From positions 323,822-387,821 of the forward strand of contig NW_019775430.1 of NCBI RefSeq assembly GCF_001039355.2: 64,000 nt of DNA. The letters run 5' to 3'. Source of the stretch: Lingula anatina. Its lineage: Eukaryota; Brachiopoda; Lingulata; Lingulida; Lingulidae. Of this stretch, positions 34,501 to 45,267 are shown piece by piece; position 1 is the stretch's first letter; each line of letters opens with the position of its first letter. A program made the translations under genes and the position numbers. The notes beneath the pieces were generated by a model. The model saw only the letters and a list, made by a program, of their open reading frames with translations, searched no databases and had not been told where the DNA came from.

Positions 34501-37500
34501 AGTGAAATGTGGTACAGTACCTGTAACAGGGGTCTTCGGGAGAGGTGGATTCCGACCTTGGAAATGAATATAACAGTCAGAATTTATTTTATGACTACAC
34601 TAATCATACTTATTCTAACCCTGTAATTCTTCAAATCAACTGAACGTATTGGAAAGAAACGCTGGAAAGGAAATGACATTATCGTGGATTTTTCTCCAAA
34701 TACCCAAGGATACACAATTGTTACCAACAGGATTTATAACATTGGGGTAGCATTTCAGGGTCATTAAGCTGTAGAGGAGGGTCGACAAAGGTATTTTATC
34801 TAGCTTTACATGGTATCAGTAGTAACTGATCAAGTGTTACGATTTAGAATATTATTCAGGGGGAGCTGACTGATAAAATATTGCATGCATAAAAACTAAA
34901 AAAAACTTGAATAAAATCCGTGCTGTAGTATAAAAACCAATTAAAGACATAAATGCATATAGTGCTATGATATGAACAATTTCGTACCATGCTTACCTTG
35001 AGTATCTTCATTTTAATATGCTGGAAACAGATCCCACTTACCATCTTTAAAATCGTCACTTTCTCTCATCACTTCCCATGCACTTCGTCCTGCACAAAAG
35101 CGGTTTTGCCTATTCGGAGCCCTGTCGTTATGACGGTTTGAGGGGCTTGTATTGTTGTCGCAGAAGTCAGTTACCTTAGAGACACAATTAAATCCCCATC
35201 TTTATCTCTTTAGAAAATATATTTTGAACATATTCATCTTAATTTTCGTCGTGGCAAATGAAGCTAACCTCTTCTACATTGTCTATACTAAACTCACCGT
35301 TGGTACGTAGTGGTGTGATCCATATGACGCTGTTGCTTCCTGACCCTTGGTTGGAACGATGAAAATACAGTTATCTTCAGGTAAGCCACTTGATTCGCTT
35401 ACGTTACAGCCTTCATTTAATTCCCAAAACAGGTTCAGGGAACAGCGCACCCCTTCAATCTTTCCAGAATCGAGGTAGAACGGCTTGTCCTTGGGATCGT
35501 CATCTAAAGCGTACTCGTCAAACAAACCCCAACGCAAGTGACCCCATTCGTGCACGATAGTCTTTCCTAATAAAAAAGAACATATCAGTTCTTTATTACC
35601 ACTATCATAAAATCAGTCTGAAACGATTCTTAAGCTCTTTCCGTATATTCTGATTTTAATATACAGGGTTGCCACTTAATATGGAATATTATTTTTTGGC
35701 GAGTAAATTTTTTTCAAAATATTTAATTTCTCTCTAACTATTTTAAATCCAAAAAGTTGTCACTCCATTTGTAGCCAGGTGTGTTACCTAAGTACCACAT
35801 AACTATTGATGCATGCAGTTGCAGAAATGTGGTCAGAAATGTGAGGGGTGGTCTTTTCGGCAATTTCTGCCCTTGAATAAAAACGCATAGGTTTGGTCAA
35901 TCCTTGGAGTGTGTTTAGAGAAGCAGCAAAGGGATCGCTCTGAAACTTAACAGGTACCTTAGTGAAGATATGGTTCGACAGCTAAGCAACGCAGCTTACT
36001 ATGGGATTCTTGCTTTTAGAGAAAATGGCCAGAAACGGACAGCCATTGCCAGGCAATTCAACATTTATCAGGAATCGTTAGCAAAGTTCCCCAAAGAAAT
36101 GCTACAACAGGGGTACCTACTCCAACACCTCGACCAGGGTGTCCGCGTATCCCACCAAGAAGACAGGATCGCCTTCTCCTTAGAGTACGCCATGCTGGTC
36201 GTACAAAGACAACCAGTGTCCTCAGAAAAGAGTGGCAGAATGCCATTCAAACGTCCCTTTCAAGGTCCCTCGTGAACAAGAGATTGCAAACCCGTTATTT
36301 TGCTCGAAGACCAGTAGGGAAACCACTGTTAACAGCAGGTCATATACAGAGACGTCTGCAATGGGCTGGGGACCACGTTTGCAGCCAAAACACTGGAATC
36401 ACGTCGTTTTCAGTGATGAGGCCAGATATGGATTTTTTAGGGTTGGTGGTCGAATCCGTTTCTGCCAATGTGTACGAAAGGCATAAAACGATGATTGTGT
36501 ACTGCCTAGGGTGCAAGCAGGGGGTGGTAACATCTCTGTTTGGGGAGCATTTCATGTCGGTGCCCAGAACCAGTCGGTTTTTCTAGGAGGCAACCACAAC
36601 CAGGATTTCTACAGAGACATTCTACAGTAAACAATGCTTCGATTTGTAAGAGTCATCTTCAGGAACAACTTTGTGCACCAAGACGACTGTGCAACCCCAC
36701 ATCGAGCTCGCAGAATCACTGCTTTTATTCAAAATCAATGGGTTCAGCAACTGCCCTGGCCAGCAAACTCCCCAGATATGAACCCAATGGTAAATCGTTG
36801 GGCAGAAGTAACTCACAGAATTAATAGCTATGGTCATCGGCCGGTAAATAGTGATGAAATGACTTTTCATGATTTACTGTAATGTGTTCTTTGACTGTGT
36901 AACATATCACTGTCCTGAGGCTATCATTTTCTTAAATGTCTTAGCTTAAAGTTAATACTGACATCAAACTGTTGATATGGTTTTCTGGGGGGTGTTCCTT
37001 TCTTTTGAATGACATCTAATGTCAGATTTGATATCATTGACCAAAATATCTCACAATAAAAGAATGGATATTTTTATCACTCAGTGACACTTTTGTTTTT
37101 GATGAATCAAGCCAAAAAAAATTAATCAGCACTCAAAAACAACAATGATAAAAAATATTCCATATTAAGTAGCAACCCTGTATTTCGTCTTTGAAAACTC
37201 TGGTAGAATTAACTCCGTGAGCAATTCCGTAGGCTCATGTCTTTTAAGTTTGAAAAACGCTTATATTTGTCAGATATATACTGAGACCGTAGTGAATGAG
37301 GTTACCTCGATCGCCCCACGGGGACGCCACATCATCATCTAACAAAAACTTTTTCGTCAAATGCATGTATTGTCCCGGCTCCCCACAATGTCCAGGTTGT
37401 ATTACGTATGGGTTGTGATCAGGGTTTTTTCCACTTTTGACAATGATGATATTGGCTTTGTCAAATGCCTCTATCCCTGGTTCTCCGTAGTCGTTTTTCT

Positions 37501-39375
37501 TCTGCCATGACTTTGGAACCAGGATTGTGACATTCCGTAAGTATGCTCGCTGTCTCGTTGCAGAAAACAAACGAGAGGATACGTCTGTAAAGACTTCCTG
37601 CAAATATGCACCGTTCGACTGGCTGATTAATTTTATTGATACGATTTTAATATGCACCGTTCGACTGGCTGATTAATTTTATTGATACGATTTTCACTTT
37701 GATTAAGATATACATTCTCTATCATAAACAGTTTTACACTACATATTGAATGGTGACAAAAAAGAAAAAAAAAATTGATAAGTGCAATGCATCCAAATTA
37801 TATAAATAATTCAAAAGCTTCTCTTTATCACAATATATATTGCAGCTGATAAGTTTGTTCGAAAAGGCATAGACTATTCCATTTCCGTACATAATGTCGA
37901 TTTTCAAAAAATAGGGGAAGGACAATGCCTTGCAATTTCTAGCACATGTGCAGAAATACGACCTTTGGTGTGAATCTACTGTGCAACCGCCTTTTATTAT
38001 TGATTAGGATTTTAGAGGATATAGGATATAGTTTTCACATGTTACAAGCAGTGGTTTAAGGTAATAAGAAACCCAAACAAAATGAAGAATAATAAAAAAT
38101 TACTAATCACGAGAATCATTTATTTTATTTATTTATTTATTTATTTATGTATGTATTTTAATTCATTTATTTAATGTATCATTATTTAATTTCATTTATT
38201 TAATTTTAAGGGGTTTCGCAAGTGTTATTAGCTTGATATTATACAATTACAAAAACTGTGCACAAACACATTGCTTCTTCTGTACGTAAAGGTTATAAAA
38301 CACCTAGAGAATAAAGGTTTCAATGGGAGTCAGGTCAGATCAGGTCATGCTCTATAGATTGTAAAACTTGGTTGAAACATAAATACCTGAACACGTGTAC
38401 AAAGCTGATAGGCTATCTGGGACGAGACAAGGAAGTATTCCCATCGATATTAGGTAACTGAGGAATGTTGTTAGTTATTTTCTTAGGTAATATATGCCTT
38501 ATTTTCTTTACACTACTGCGTTTTAACCAAACGAGAACATAGCTTAAGAAGATTAATTAAAAATTAACGAACATTACGTCATTAAATTCATTTAATAGTT
38601 TAAATAGAAAATATTTTATTTTTGTTTTGTCTTATACACATTTTCACAATTATAAGAGTCTCAATCGACACGTCACAACTATTTACATATTTCCTTATGC
38701 AATTATGTGCGTCACTTTTGCTGGGCGATACTACTACACTGATAATAGACTATTTTACTGTAACATGCAGCGTGCAAGGATAGAGAATGACTTGGTGTTG
38801 ACTCATTTTGCTCGTATTGCTGTTTTTGGGTGAGGGAGAAGGGAGAAAAGTGGGTACCCCAGAAGATAATGGAAGGTCACATAACGCTTTTGTTCTTCCC
38901 AGTGCCCACTATTGTACATATCATCATGCTTTTAATTACAACTGCAAAATAACCATACGTGCTTTAAGGGTAGGAATGATAAAATTCAACTGCCTAGGTG
39001 ATGCGTCGATCAATGTTCATTTCCGTATACATTAGAAAACAGTTAAATAAACAAGCATTTAACGCCAATTCTAATAAAATACCTATGAGGCGGTTAATAA
39101 GACTGCATGGCGATGTATCGATAACGCTGATGTTTGAGAGATCCAGAATTTAAACAATAGTGCTGTTAATCCTATGCGTATATGGCAATTACCTTTAACC
39201 TGGTAATAAGCGCTTCACTTTCCGAAACATCTTCCCTTATAGCGATGAGAAGTCCTTCGTACCCGTTGTTTACCAGAGAAATATTCATACGTAGTCTTCT
39301 TTGGCCATGTGTTAAGACTATAAAAGAAAGCAACGCCGCCAAATGGAGGAAAATGCATCCAGTTTTTCGCAGCAT
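28539..39375 (-). CDS. calcium-activated chloride channel regulator (CLCA) family metalloprotease, 13 exons
   Basis: Exons in transcript order: 39375-39193, 37597-37306, 35566-35298, 35174-35042, 34556-34423, 33520-33296, 32870-32574, 32252-32022, 31441-31300, 31037-30903, 30741-30580, 29687-29448 and 29047-28539. All phases join, giving 983 residues (usual CLCA size about 900-1000). A signal peptide (LRKTGCIFLHLAALLSFIVL) opens the protein. The N-CLCA zinc-protease motif is HEWGHLRWGLFDEY (HExxH plus downstream Asp/Glu). A Cys-rich block follows (NRFCAGRSAWEV). The vWA domain has the MIDAS DVSGSM and SDGDEN. Fibronectin-like beta domains precede a Thr-rich stalk and one membrane helix (GIIIASVAVVVIIIIAVAIAL) with a short basic tail. 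CLCA proteins are secreted or surface self-cleaving proteases that modulate TMEM16A channels in vertebrates. Exon 7 needs a weak donor (GTACAA) at 32573 to keep frame; a better-looking GT at 32599 would break it. Confidence 0.93.
31455..31579. mobile_element. 125-bp hairpin MITE in CLCA intron
   Basis: Arms of about 32 bp at 31455-31486 (TCCCCGATGGTCTCACCTCC) and 31547-31579 (GGCGCGTGTGGAGGCGGGGA, then GACCATCAGGGGA) are near-perfect inverted repeats. It sits 14 bp upstream of an exon acceptor on the transcribed strand. Confidence 0.75.
35664..37180 (+). mobile_element. Tc1/mariner-type DNA transposon, inactive, in CLCA intron
   Basis: Inverted ends CAGGGTTGCCACTTAATATG (35664) and CATATTAAGTAGCAACCCTG (ending 37180) flank a 1517-bp body; TA on both sides (35662-35663, 37181-37182) is the expected target duplication. 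It lies between CLCA exons 2 and 3, opposite in sense to the gene. Confidence 0.92.
35970..36882 (+). pseudogene. mariner/Tc1 transposase, frameshifted
   Basis: The N-terminal helix-turn-helix region reads RENGQKRTAIARQFNI (35970-36275), with later frames giving SGRMPFKRPF, LQWAGDHVC..GITSFSVMRPDMDF and FVHQDDCATPHRARRI..WPANSPDMNPMVNRW. QDDCATPH (second catalytic Asp region) and WPANSPDMNP (before the third acidic residue) are diagnostic of Tc1-like DDE/D transposases. At least two frameshifts break it. Confidence 0.85.
37605..37695. repeat. 46-bp tandem duplication next to CLCA exon 2
   Basis: TATGCACCGTTCGACTGGCT and the following bases occur twice with period 46 (37605-37650 and 37651-37695), starting about 8 bp upstream of the exon 2 acceptor on the minus strand. 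It duplicates the polypyrimidine/branch region. Confidence 0.9.
38105..38215. repeat. (TTTA)n-rich tract in CLCA first intron
   Basis: TTTATTTATTTATTTATTTA run with degenerate continuation; simple repeat. Confidence 0.8.
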
Positions 39376-40559
39376 GTTGATTTTGCCACTGCTCTAGGGC
39401 TGTGCTTTGTGTTGCGTGGTGACAGCTATGTATCGTGTGTGTGAGCCTTTCTTCTCAGATATTTTTTGTTCGACACCTGTTGTTGTTTGAGACCTCCAAT
39501 ACATTTGATTCCTACTGAAGTAAGATGTTATACAGTTGACATAATCTTGATAAACATGACATCTTTTTTTGACTGTCTTGGCGGCCTTTTTGTGCGGAAA
39601 TAATCGGCTGTTATTATTACCCCAATATCACATGACTTCTTAGTTAAACATTATCTGCGACGGAAAGCTATTGAACGGGGAAAAAGAACACCACACATCT
39701 TAGTTGTTTAGGTAAGGTATTGTGTTTTCTTGTGAAAATGCACAGTGCAGTTACCCTGGGCAGAAAAATTATGTTGACACTACTACTAAAAGCGTTGAAG
39801 ACTTAATTTTGAGTACTTACTTAGGTAAATATAAGTGAACACTTACTTTAACCATTTGTTTATTCTTTCCTTTTTATGCAAGTATGTATGCTCTCCCACG
39901 GCAATGATGAAGATAAAAAATGTAGAAAACAATCTTGAAGTATTTACTGCATTTTGATAGTATGTCGTCGACCCAAATCAACAAAAGCACAATGTGCAAG
40001 TTTGAACCCGTAAAAATAAAAGGAAAGCCACTGATATGAGTGTCTATGGAAAAATGAATGATCTATGAAAATATTGATGCCCCTAGTGCATTCAGGGTAC
40101 AACTTACATAAATTGTTCTTTTCATTCTCCTCGATCATGCTTGTTTGTCACTATGTGCACCAGCAAATATCAATTTTGAAGTATTCATTGCATTTTGATG
40201 GTATGTTGTTGACTCTAGTAAAAAAGCAAACTTGGCAAGTCTAAATGGATCCGAAAAAATTGAGAGGATAGTCATTGATGTGATGGAGAAATATATGATC
40301 CATGAAAATATTGCATGCCCCTGGAGCATTCCGGGGCAACTTACATAAATTGGTATTTCCATTCTCCTCGATCCTGCTTGTTTGTCACTTTATGCACCGG
40401 TGAATATCAATGCATGTGCATATAAAGAGATACCCTCGACATTGCACAAGGAAAAAAGGCCACTACGTAATGGGTTTTATCTTTACATACCAACGTATGG
40501 TTCCTGTATCATCATGATGTTTGTATAAAATAATTTACACCATTTTCAGGTGATATTTT
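39376..40559. repeat. CLCA upstream region with a 241-bp tandem duplication (39931-40411)
   Basis: The promoter side of CLCA. A block starting AATCTTGAAGTATTTACTGC at 39931 is repeated from 40172 (AATTTTGAAGTATTCATTGC) with period about 241 bp and moderate divergence. Both copies carry CTCCTCGATC and TTGTTTGTCACT. No gene seen. Confidence 0.75.
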
Positions 40560-40999
40560 CTAAATAAAAAGCATATGGAATTGGAGGTGGGAGAAGGATT
40601 TTTGATTAATGCTGTATGTCTTTCTCGGCGAAGAATACATGTACTTGAATAATTTTTTATACAGCAAAATGCTCTATTTCTGTCTATATCAAAAAAAGCG
40701 AGTTTTGCAGCAGAATAATACAATGCAGTGAGCATAGTGCACTTAAGGCTATTTGCTATGTATGCCACCGTTTTACCGAACACTCAGTCCAGGGAGACCG
40801 TTGGTGATAAAACTTTTTTTAACGAAATACGGTAATATTGACGGCAGTCACGACTGCATTCACTGGTCAATTCTTACTTTGCATACCAATGTAACGGCAT
40901 TCATGCCCTTTCTCTCCGTGATGTTCACGAGTTTACCTGCTTTCTTACCATTATCTTTTGTTTTATCTTAAATTCCACCCTTGTTCACATTAAAATCAA

Positions 41000-42134
41000 T
41001 GAAAAAGGCAGTAAAATCTGGGCACACGGCATTAAAACGAACACCGTGATTCGCTATGTCTGGTGCCATGTGCTATGCTGAAAGATATACGTTCCACTAA
41101 ATATACCTGTAGTGATCGAACACGCAGACCTTAATTTTTTCTTTATTGATTATTCTCCCTTTTTCTCTTTGGTAATTTACTGGATTATTTTGAGGTTGCA
41201 GCCTTTATCTTTGTAAATATGTGACCGTGTTGAATAGCTACAAAAAAAGTAACATCTTCACAAGCGATGACATCAATATTTGAAAGCGGTCGCAAATGTT
41301 GGTGGCGAAAGTCTTCGAAAACGGCAGCAGAGATCCACCACGCTTTTTGCGTGACGTGTCAAAAAGTCCAGAATTTATCTAACCATTTATTGTTCGAAAT
41401 AGCTCGGTTTTGCTAAAAATCAGTTTATGTTAACTGCTGTTAAATTTGAGGATAGCAGTCTAAGTTAACCGTGCCTGAATAATATTTTTTACATATATAT
41501 CTTAAGAAGCTGAAAATAAACTGATAATCACTATTAGGGCATTAGGTGGGTTATGGAAATTCATCTTGGGGTAAACGAATCTGCTAATGGAAATCTGATT
41601 TGAGTCAACTAGTGTGCCTGCTATAGAAGCCACATTCAGGACACCACCAACGTTTCCTCCACGCTCTTTCCATTCCCAACAGTCTGCTGCTTATAACTGC
41701 GGTCTGGAATTATAGATTAATCGATTTTACGTTTCACTTTATCCTCCAATCCGCGATCGACAAATCTCAAAAGAACCCCAATTCGTGCGTGATTCAGATT
41801 AGTCTAGTTCAGTCATAGGGAGCTGGAGTTGCATTTAAATGGACATGTAGCTCTTATGACTGTCACGGGAAATTATGGTTATTTCAAAGTTATTCCGTGG
41901 CAGTTTTTTTTATATTCTATGCATGTGTTCCAGCGCAATTTCTAAAATAGTTTGATAATAACACATATCAAGCAACTGCATAAAAATGTTTAATGCATTT
42001 TTTTGTTTTTATAATTCTAAAAGCTTGCCACTATATATTGCACGATTTGCAATCCTTTTCATTTACAATGCCAGCATTATTCATGATAACATCAAAGAGC
42101 CCAAACGTGGCTTTTCTCTGCGTCAGGACATCTG
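41000..42134 (-). pseudogene. decayed short-chain dehydrogenase copy (unit A)
   Basis: Three blocks match exons of the intact gene at 50559-53232: 41008-41095 (exon 6, with a 2-bp insertion, CCATGTGCTATG against CCATGCTATG), about 41610-41725 (exon 4, lacking 9 bp) and about 42052-42134 (exon 3, including the NNAG region, altered). Exons 1, 2, 5 and 7 are not found. The order matches the parent gene, so this is a duplicated, not retrotransposed, pseudogene. Confidence 0.85.
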
Positions 42135-42587
42135 AAAATAGAGAGTAATGTATACTAAGGTGAAGAAAATGTGTCAAATCGAAAAACAAAATATTTAAGA
42201 AATAAAGAGTTTTGCCTACGACTCTATGTTTTGCCTACGACTCTATGAAACACCTGTGTAAAAGTGATACAGGCCCTTGGCAATAAGTAAATTACTAGAA
42301 TTGAATGAACTCCCCGTTTTTAATGTCCAACCCATATTTATAAGATAATTTTTAGTAAAATATTATTTTATAATTAATATATATAATTAATTAATTTATA
42401 ATTAACCTTATAGTTTTAGTTAAAACACAAAGGACTATAATCCAAAGATACAACATTCAAAATGAGTAACTAGCATTCACCAAGTTAGTGTTTGTAACAG
42501 CACTCATGGGCAAGTCCATGATTAATGTTACGCTAGAATATGTAAAAATATCAAGGGCAAAAAAAAAATCATTTTTATTTTAACTTT

Positions 42588-43246
42588 TACCCAGCATGAA
42601 GGTAAGATATCCCGTTTCGAGATAGCTGTCCATTCCCCTGTTTCCGAAAGCAATTCCCCGTTTTAATGTCCAACCCATTATATTTATTTATCAATTTGTT
42701 TGTTTCACAGTATTAACATTAAAAAATACACTCTTACAAGAGTTATAAGAGACATTCTACCTCTCATTCTACCTCAATAAGACACTTAACTCAAAGGACA
42801 ACAATTCAACCCTCAAATGATTATATTGAACTGTGGGGAGCAATCACAGCAAGAATCGGGGAAATTTTGAATTGACAGTTTTTCGCTTCGTATGCAAGTG
42901 TGCATCTAATACCTCGGAGGCCATTTAGAGCCTATTTTTAAAAATGGCATTTATACAATGCAACACAAAATATTGAAAATTGTTGAAATAATCATGCACA
43001 TATTGAATTTTAAGTCCAGCTAATTTCTAGAAATTTGAATGGCCTTTGTAGGATTTAATAAAAGTTTTATGGGTTCTGTTTTTTTTTTTCGGGGTCACCC
43101 TGTATAAAGGGCAAAGAAACAGTTTTATTTTACGTTTACTCACCATGAGGGTATGATATCCCGTTTATACCCTTCCGCATCGATATAGCTGTCCAATCCC
43201 GTTTTCGACTACCACCCACGTTGTAATGTCCAACCCATTCTATCTA
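42588..43246. repeat. TTTACCC(A)GCATGA..ATGTCCAACCC repeat copies
   Basis: A module with ATATCCCGTTT, ATAGCTGTCCA and TTAATGTCCAACCCATT is present at about 42588-42690 and 43135-43240, with a shorter copy at 42310-42335 and one in unit B at about 54390-54500. Unknown family, non-coding. Confidence 0.65.
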
Positions 43247-43726
43247 CCCAGCATGCATAGTCGCGTTGGATCAACGTTGAAAACAGGTTGATACGTTGAA
43301 TTACCGTTGATCTACCTAAATTCAACGTAAAATCAACGTTGATCCAGCCACGTCAAAACACCGTCATAATGTGATGTTGACTCAACGTTGTATTTTGGTC
43401 ATTGACACAACGTTGCAGACATGGATTGTAATTTAAAATATTAATTATTGAAAACGTGATACTTTGTTTATCAATACTGTAACTAACTTTATCAAAATAA
43501 TAAAAAAAAGTGTTTAAAAGTAAAAGTGACAGTTGATTTGTGTCTTTAGTGAACTAGTGAATTTTCTTGACTTGTTATTCAGAAATACATTCCAATAAAC
43601 TTACTTGCAAGGTCAGCTAACATTAGAATGAATAAGTTGCTGTAAATGTGATGGAGTGAAGTTAATAAAGTTGACAATTCTCGGTACCCTGTTATACATA
43701 GACAGGTTGAGGTGACCGTGACTTTG

Positions 43727-43787
<61 letters not shown>

Positions 43788-44190
43788 TCTAAACCTTGGA
43801 AATTTTATCTTAAAGGCCATACATATATACCCTACACATATTTAGCCATCAAACATGTCCTACTGCTAAACACATCCAGGCTAAAAGGGTGTACCATGCT
43901 TAGGTGCAAAACATGCTTAGGAGCTAAATGCGTTGAAAAAATCAGACAAAGCAGGCACTTGGATGTTTTTACAATGTACGTTATATTTGTGTACCTGTGT
44001 TTTGTACCAAAAATAAAAACATTTCAATTTAATGTCTTTTCATGCAAGAATGTTGTCTAACAACTGTGGTTGATACAATGTTGTTATCTGACGTTGAGTC
44101 AACTTTCAAATCCAACGTTTATCCAACGTATTATCAACGTTATGGTTCAACGCTGTTTCAACGTTAAAACAACATAATTTGCCCGCTGGG
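43247..44190. mobile_element. 944-bp CCCAGC..GCTGGG element, TA-flanked
   Basis: Ends CCCAGCATGCATAG and TTTGCCCGCTGGG, with TA on both sides. Subterminal arrays of TCAACGTTGA-type palindromes lie near both ends, and a (TA)n tract (43728-43785) is in the middle. The matching place in unit B (near 54490-54500, CAACCCATTATATTTATT) lacks it, an empty site proving insertion after the duplication. No transposase is encoded. Confidence 0.85.
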
Positions 44191-44610
44191 TATTTATTTA
44201 TTCATTTACTTTTTTATCTGTTCGTTTGATTGTTTATTTTATTAACGCCTCATCTCTCTATTACATTTTACAGTGAAAAAATCAACATTAAAAAGTACAA
44301 CATTAAAAATGAATAACTAGATCTTTAAGACGAACATTTCATGACAGACATTGGCAGCATAAAGACTCAGTTATGTAGCCAAATGCTCACAAGCTCAACG
44401 AATCTGTTTTATTATTATTATTTTTTTTTTTTTTCAGAAATATTTAAGACCCGTTCAAACATGGTTGAAAATTGTCATTTATTTAAATGACCCAAAATTA
44501 ATAGGATACAAAGTTACAAAAAAGGCGGAAGATCAAATCAACGTCAAATTAAGTTATGACACATACATCCCCATACTATGGACAAAAAGTGCGCGATAGA
44601 GAAAATAATA

Positions 44611-44778
44611 GGGCCATTCAGATTAGGGACTAAGTAGTACGAGGGTCAAATATGGCCGCCACACTTGAATACTTCCCCGCAGGATATCTATTCAGTGCCT
44701 ATTAGCGGATTAGACGACAAGCTTTGTAGTGGGTCATCATATTTGACCCTCGATAAGTCCACTATTCTGAGTGGGGCC
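44611..44778. mobile_element. about 168-bp MITE absent from unit B
   Basis: Imperfect inverted ends: GGGCCATTCAGATTAGGGAC with CGAGGGTCAAATATG on the left; CATATTTGACCCTCG with a reverse-complementary end reaching GGGGCCA on the right. The aligned part of unit B (about 54950-54975) runs through without it. Confidence 0.65.
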
Positions 44779-45267
44779 AATGAACATAATAGGTGATAGC
44801 TCATATCCCCGTTTCTGCTTTAGACACTATTATATTGCTTGACAGCCTCAACCGTGAGCTGTTACGCCGATATGTCGAATCAGTTCGTGTGTATGTGGTG
44901 TAAAAACAGATGCTTTTTTTAGTTTTATCGGAAGTCGTGTTCCAGTTGATCAGAACTGTACTACCGTGGCATTTAGCCGTGTATTAAAAACCACACTGAG
45001 GTAATAAGAACGATATTTAATGAACCTTTTTCCCTCTTCTTGACGTGGGAATTTGAAATAACGAACTAATTATCCCAACACAGTTGTGACATTGTTGACA
45101 TGCCCTACCGCGCGTCTACGCAAAAACAATTAGTGCGTCTCGATATAATTTTCCGGCAGTTAATTATCTCTGCTAACAAGGGAGTAAGCGGAATAAAAAG
45201 ATTTCGAAACGCTGTTCTGCTTCAGTTTTATGTGCTACTGCCGCATAGGGATTTCATATCAAATAGC

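Noticed and set aside
36058-36250. Minus frames inside the mariner element
   Set aside because: Shadows of the transposase coding strand.
45100-45267. Upstream ATG at 45100 as the start of somatomedin-B copy 1
   Set aside because: It would bury the signal peptide at about residue 57, and the homologous site in copy 2 is not ATG.
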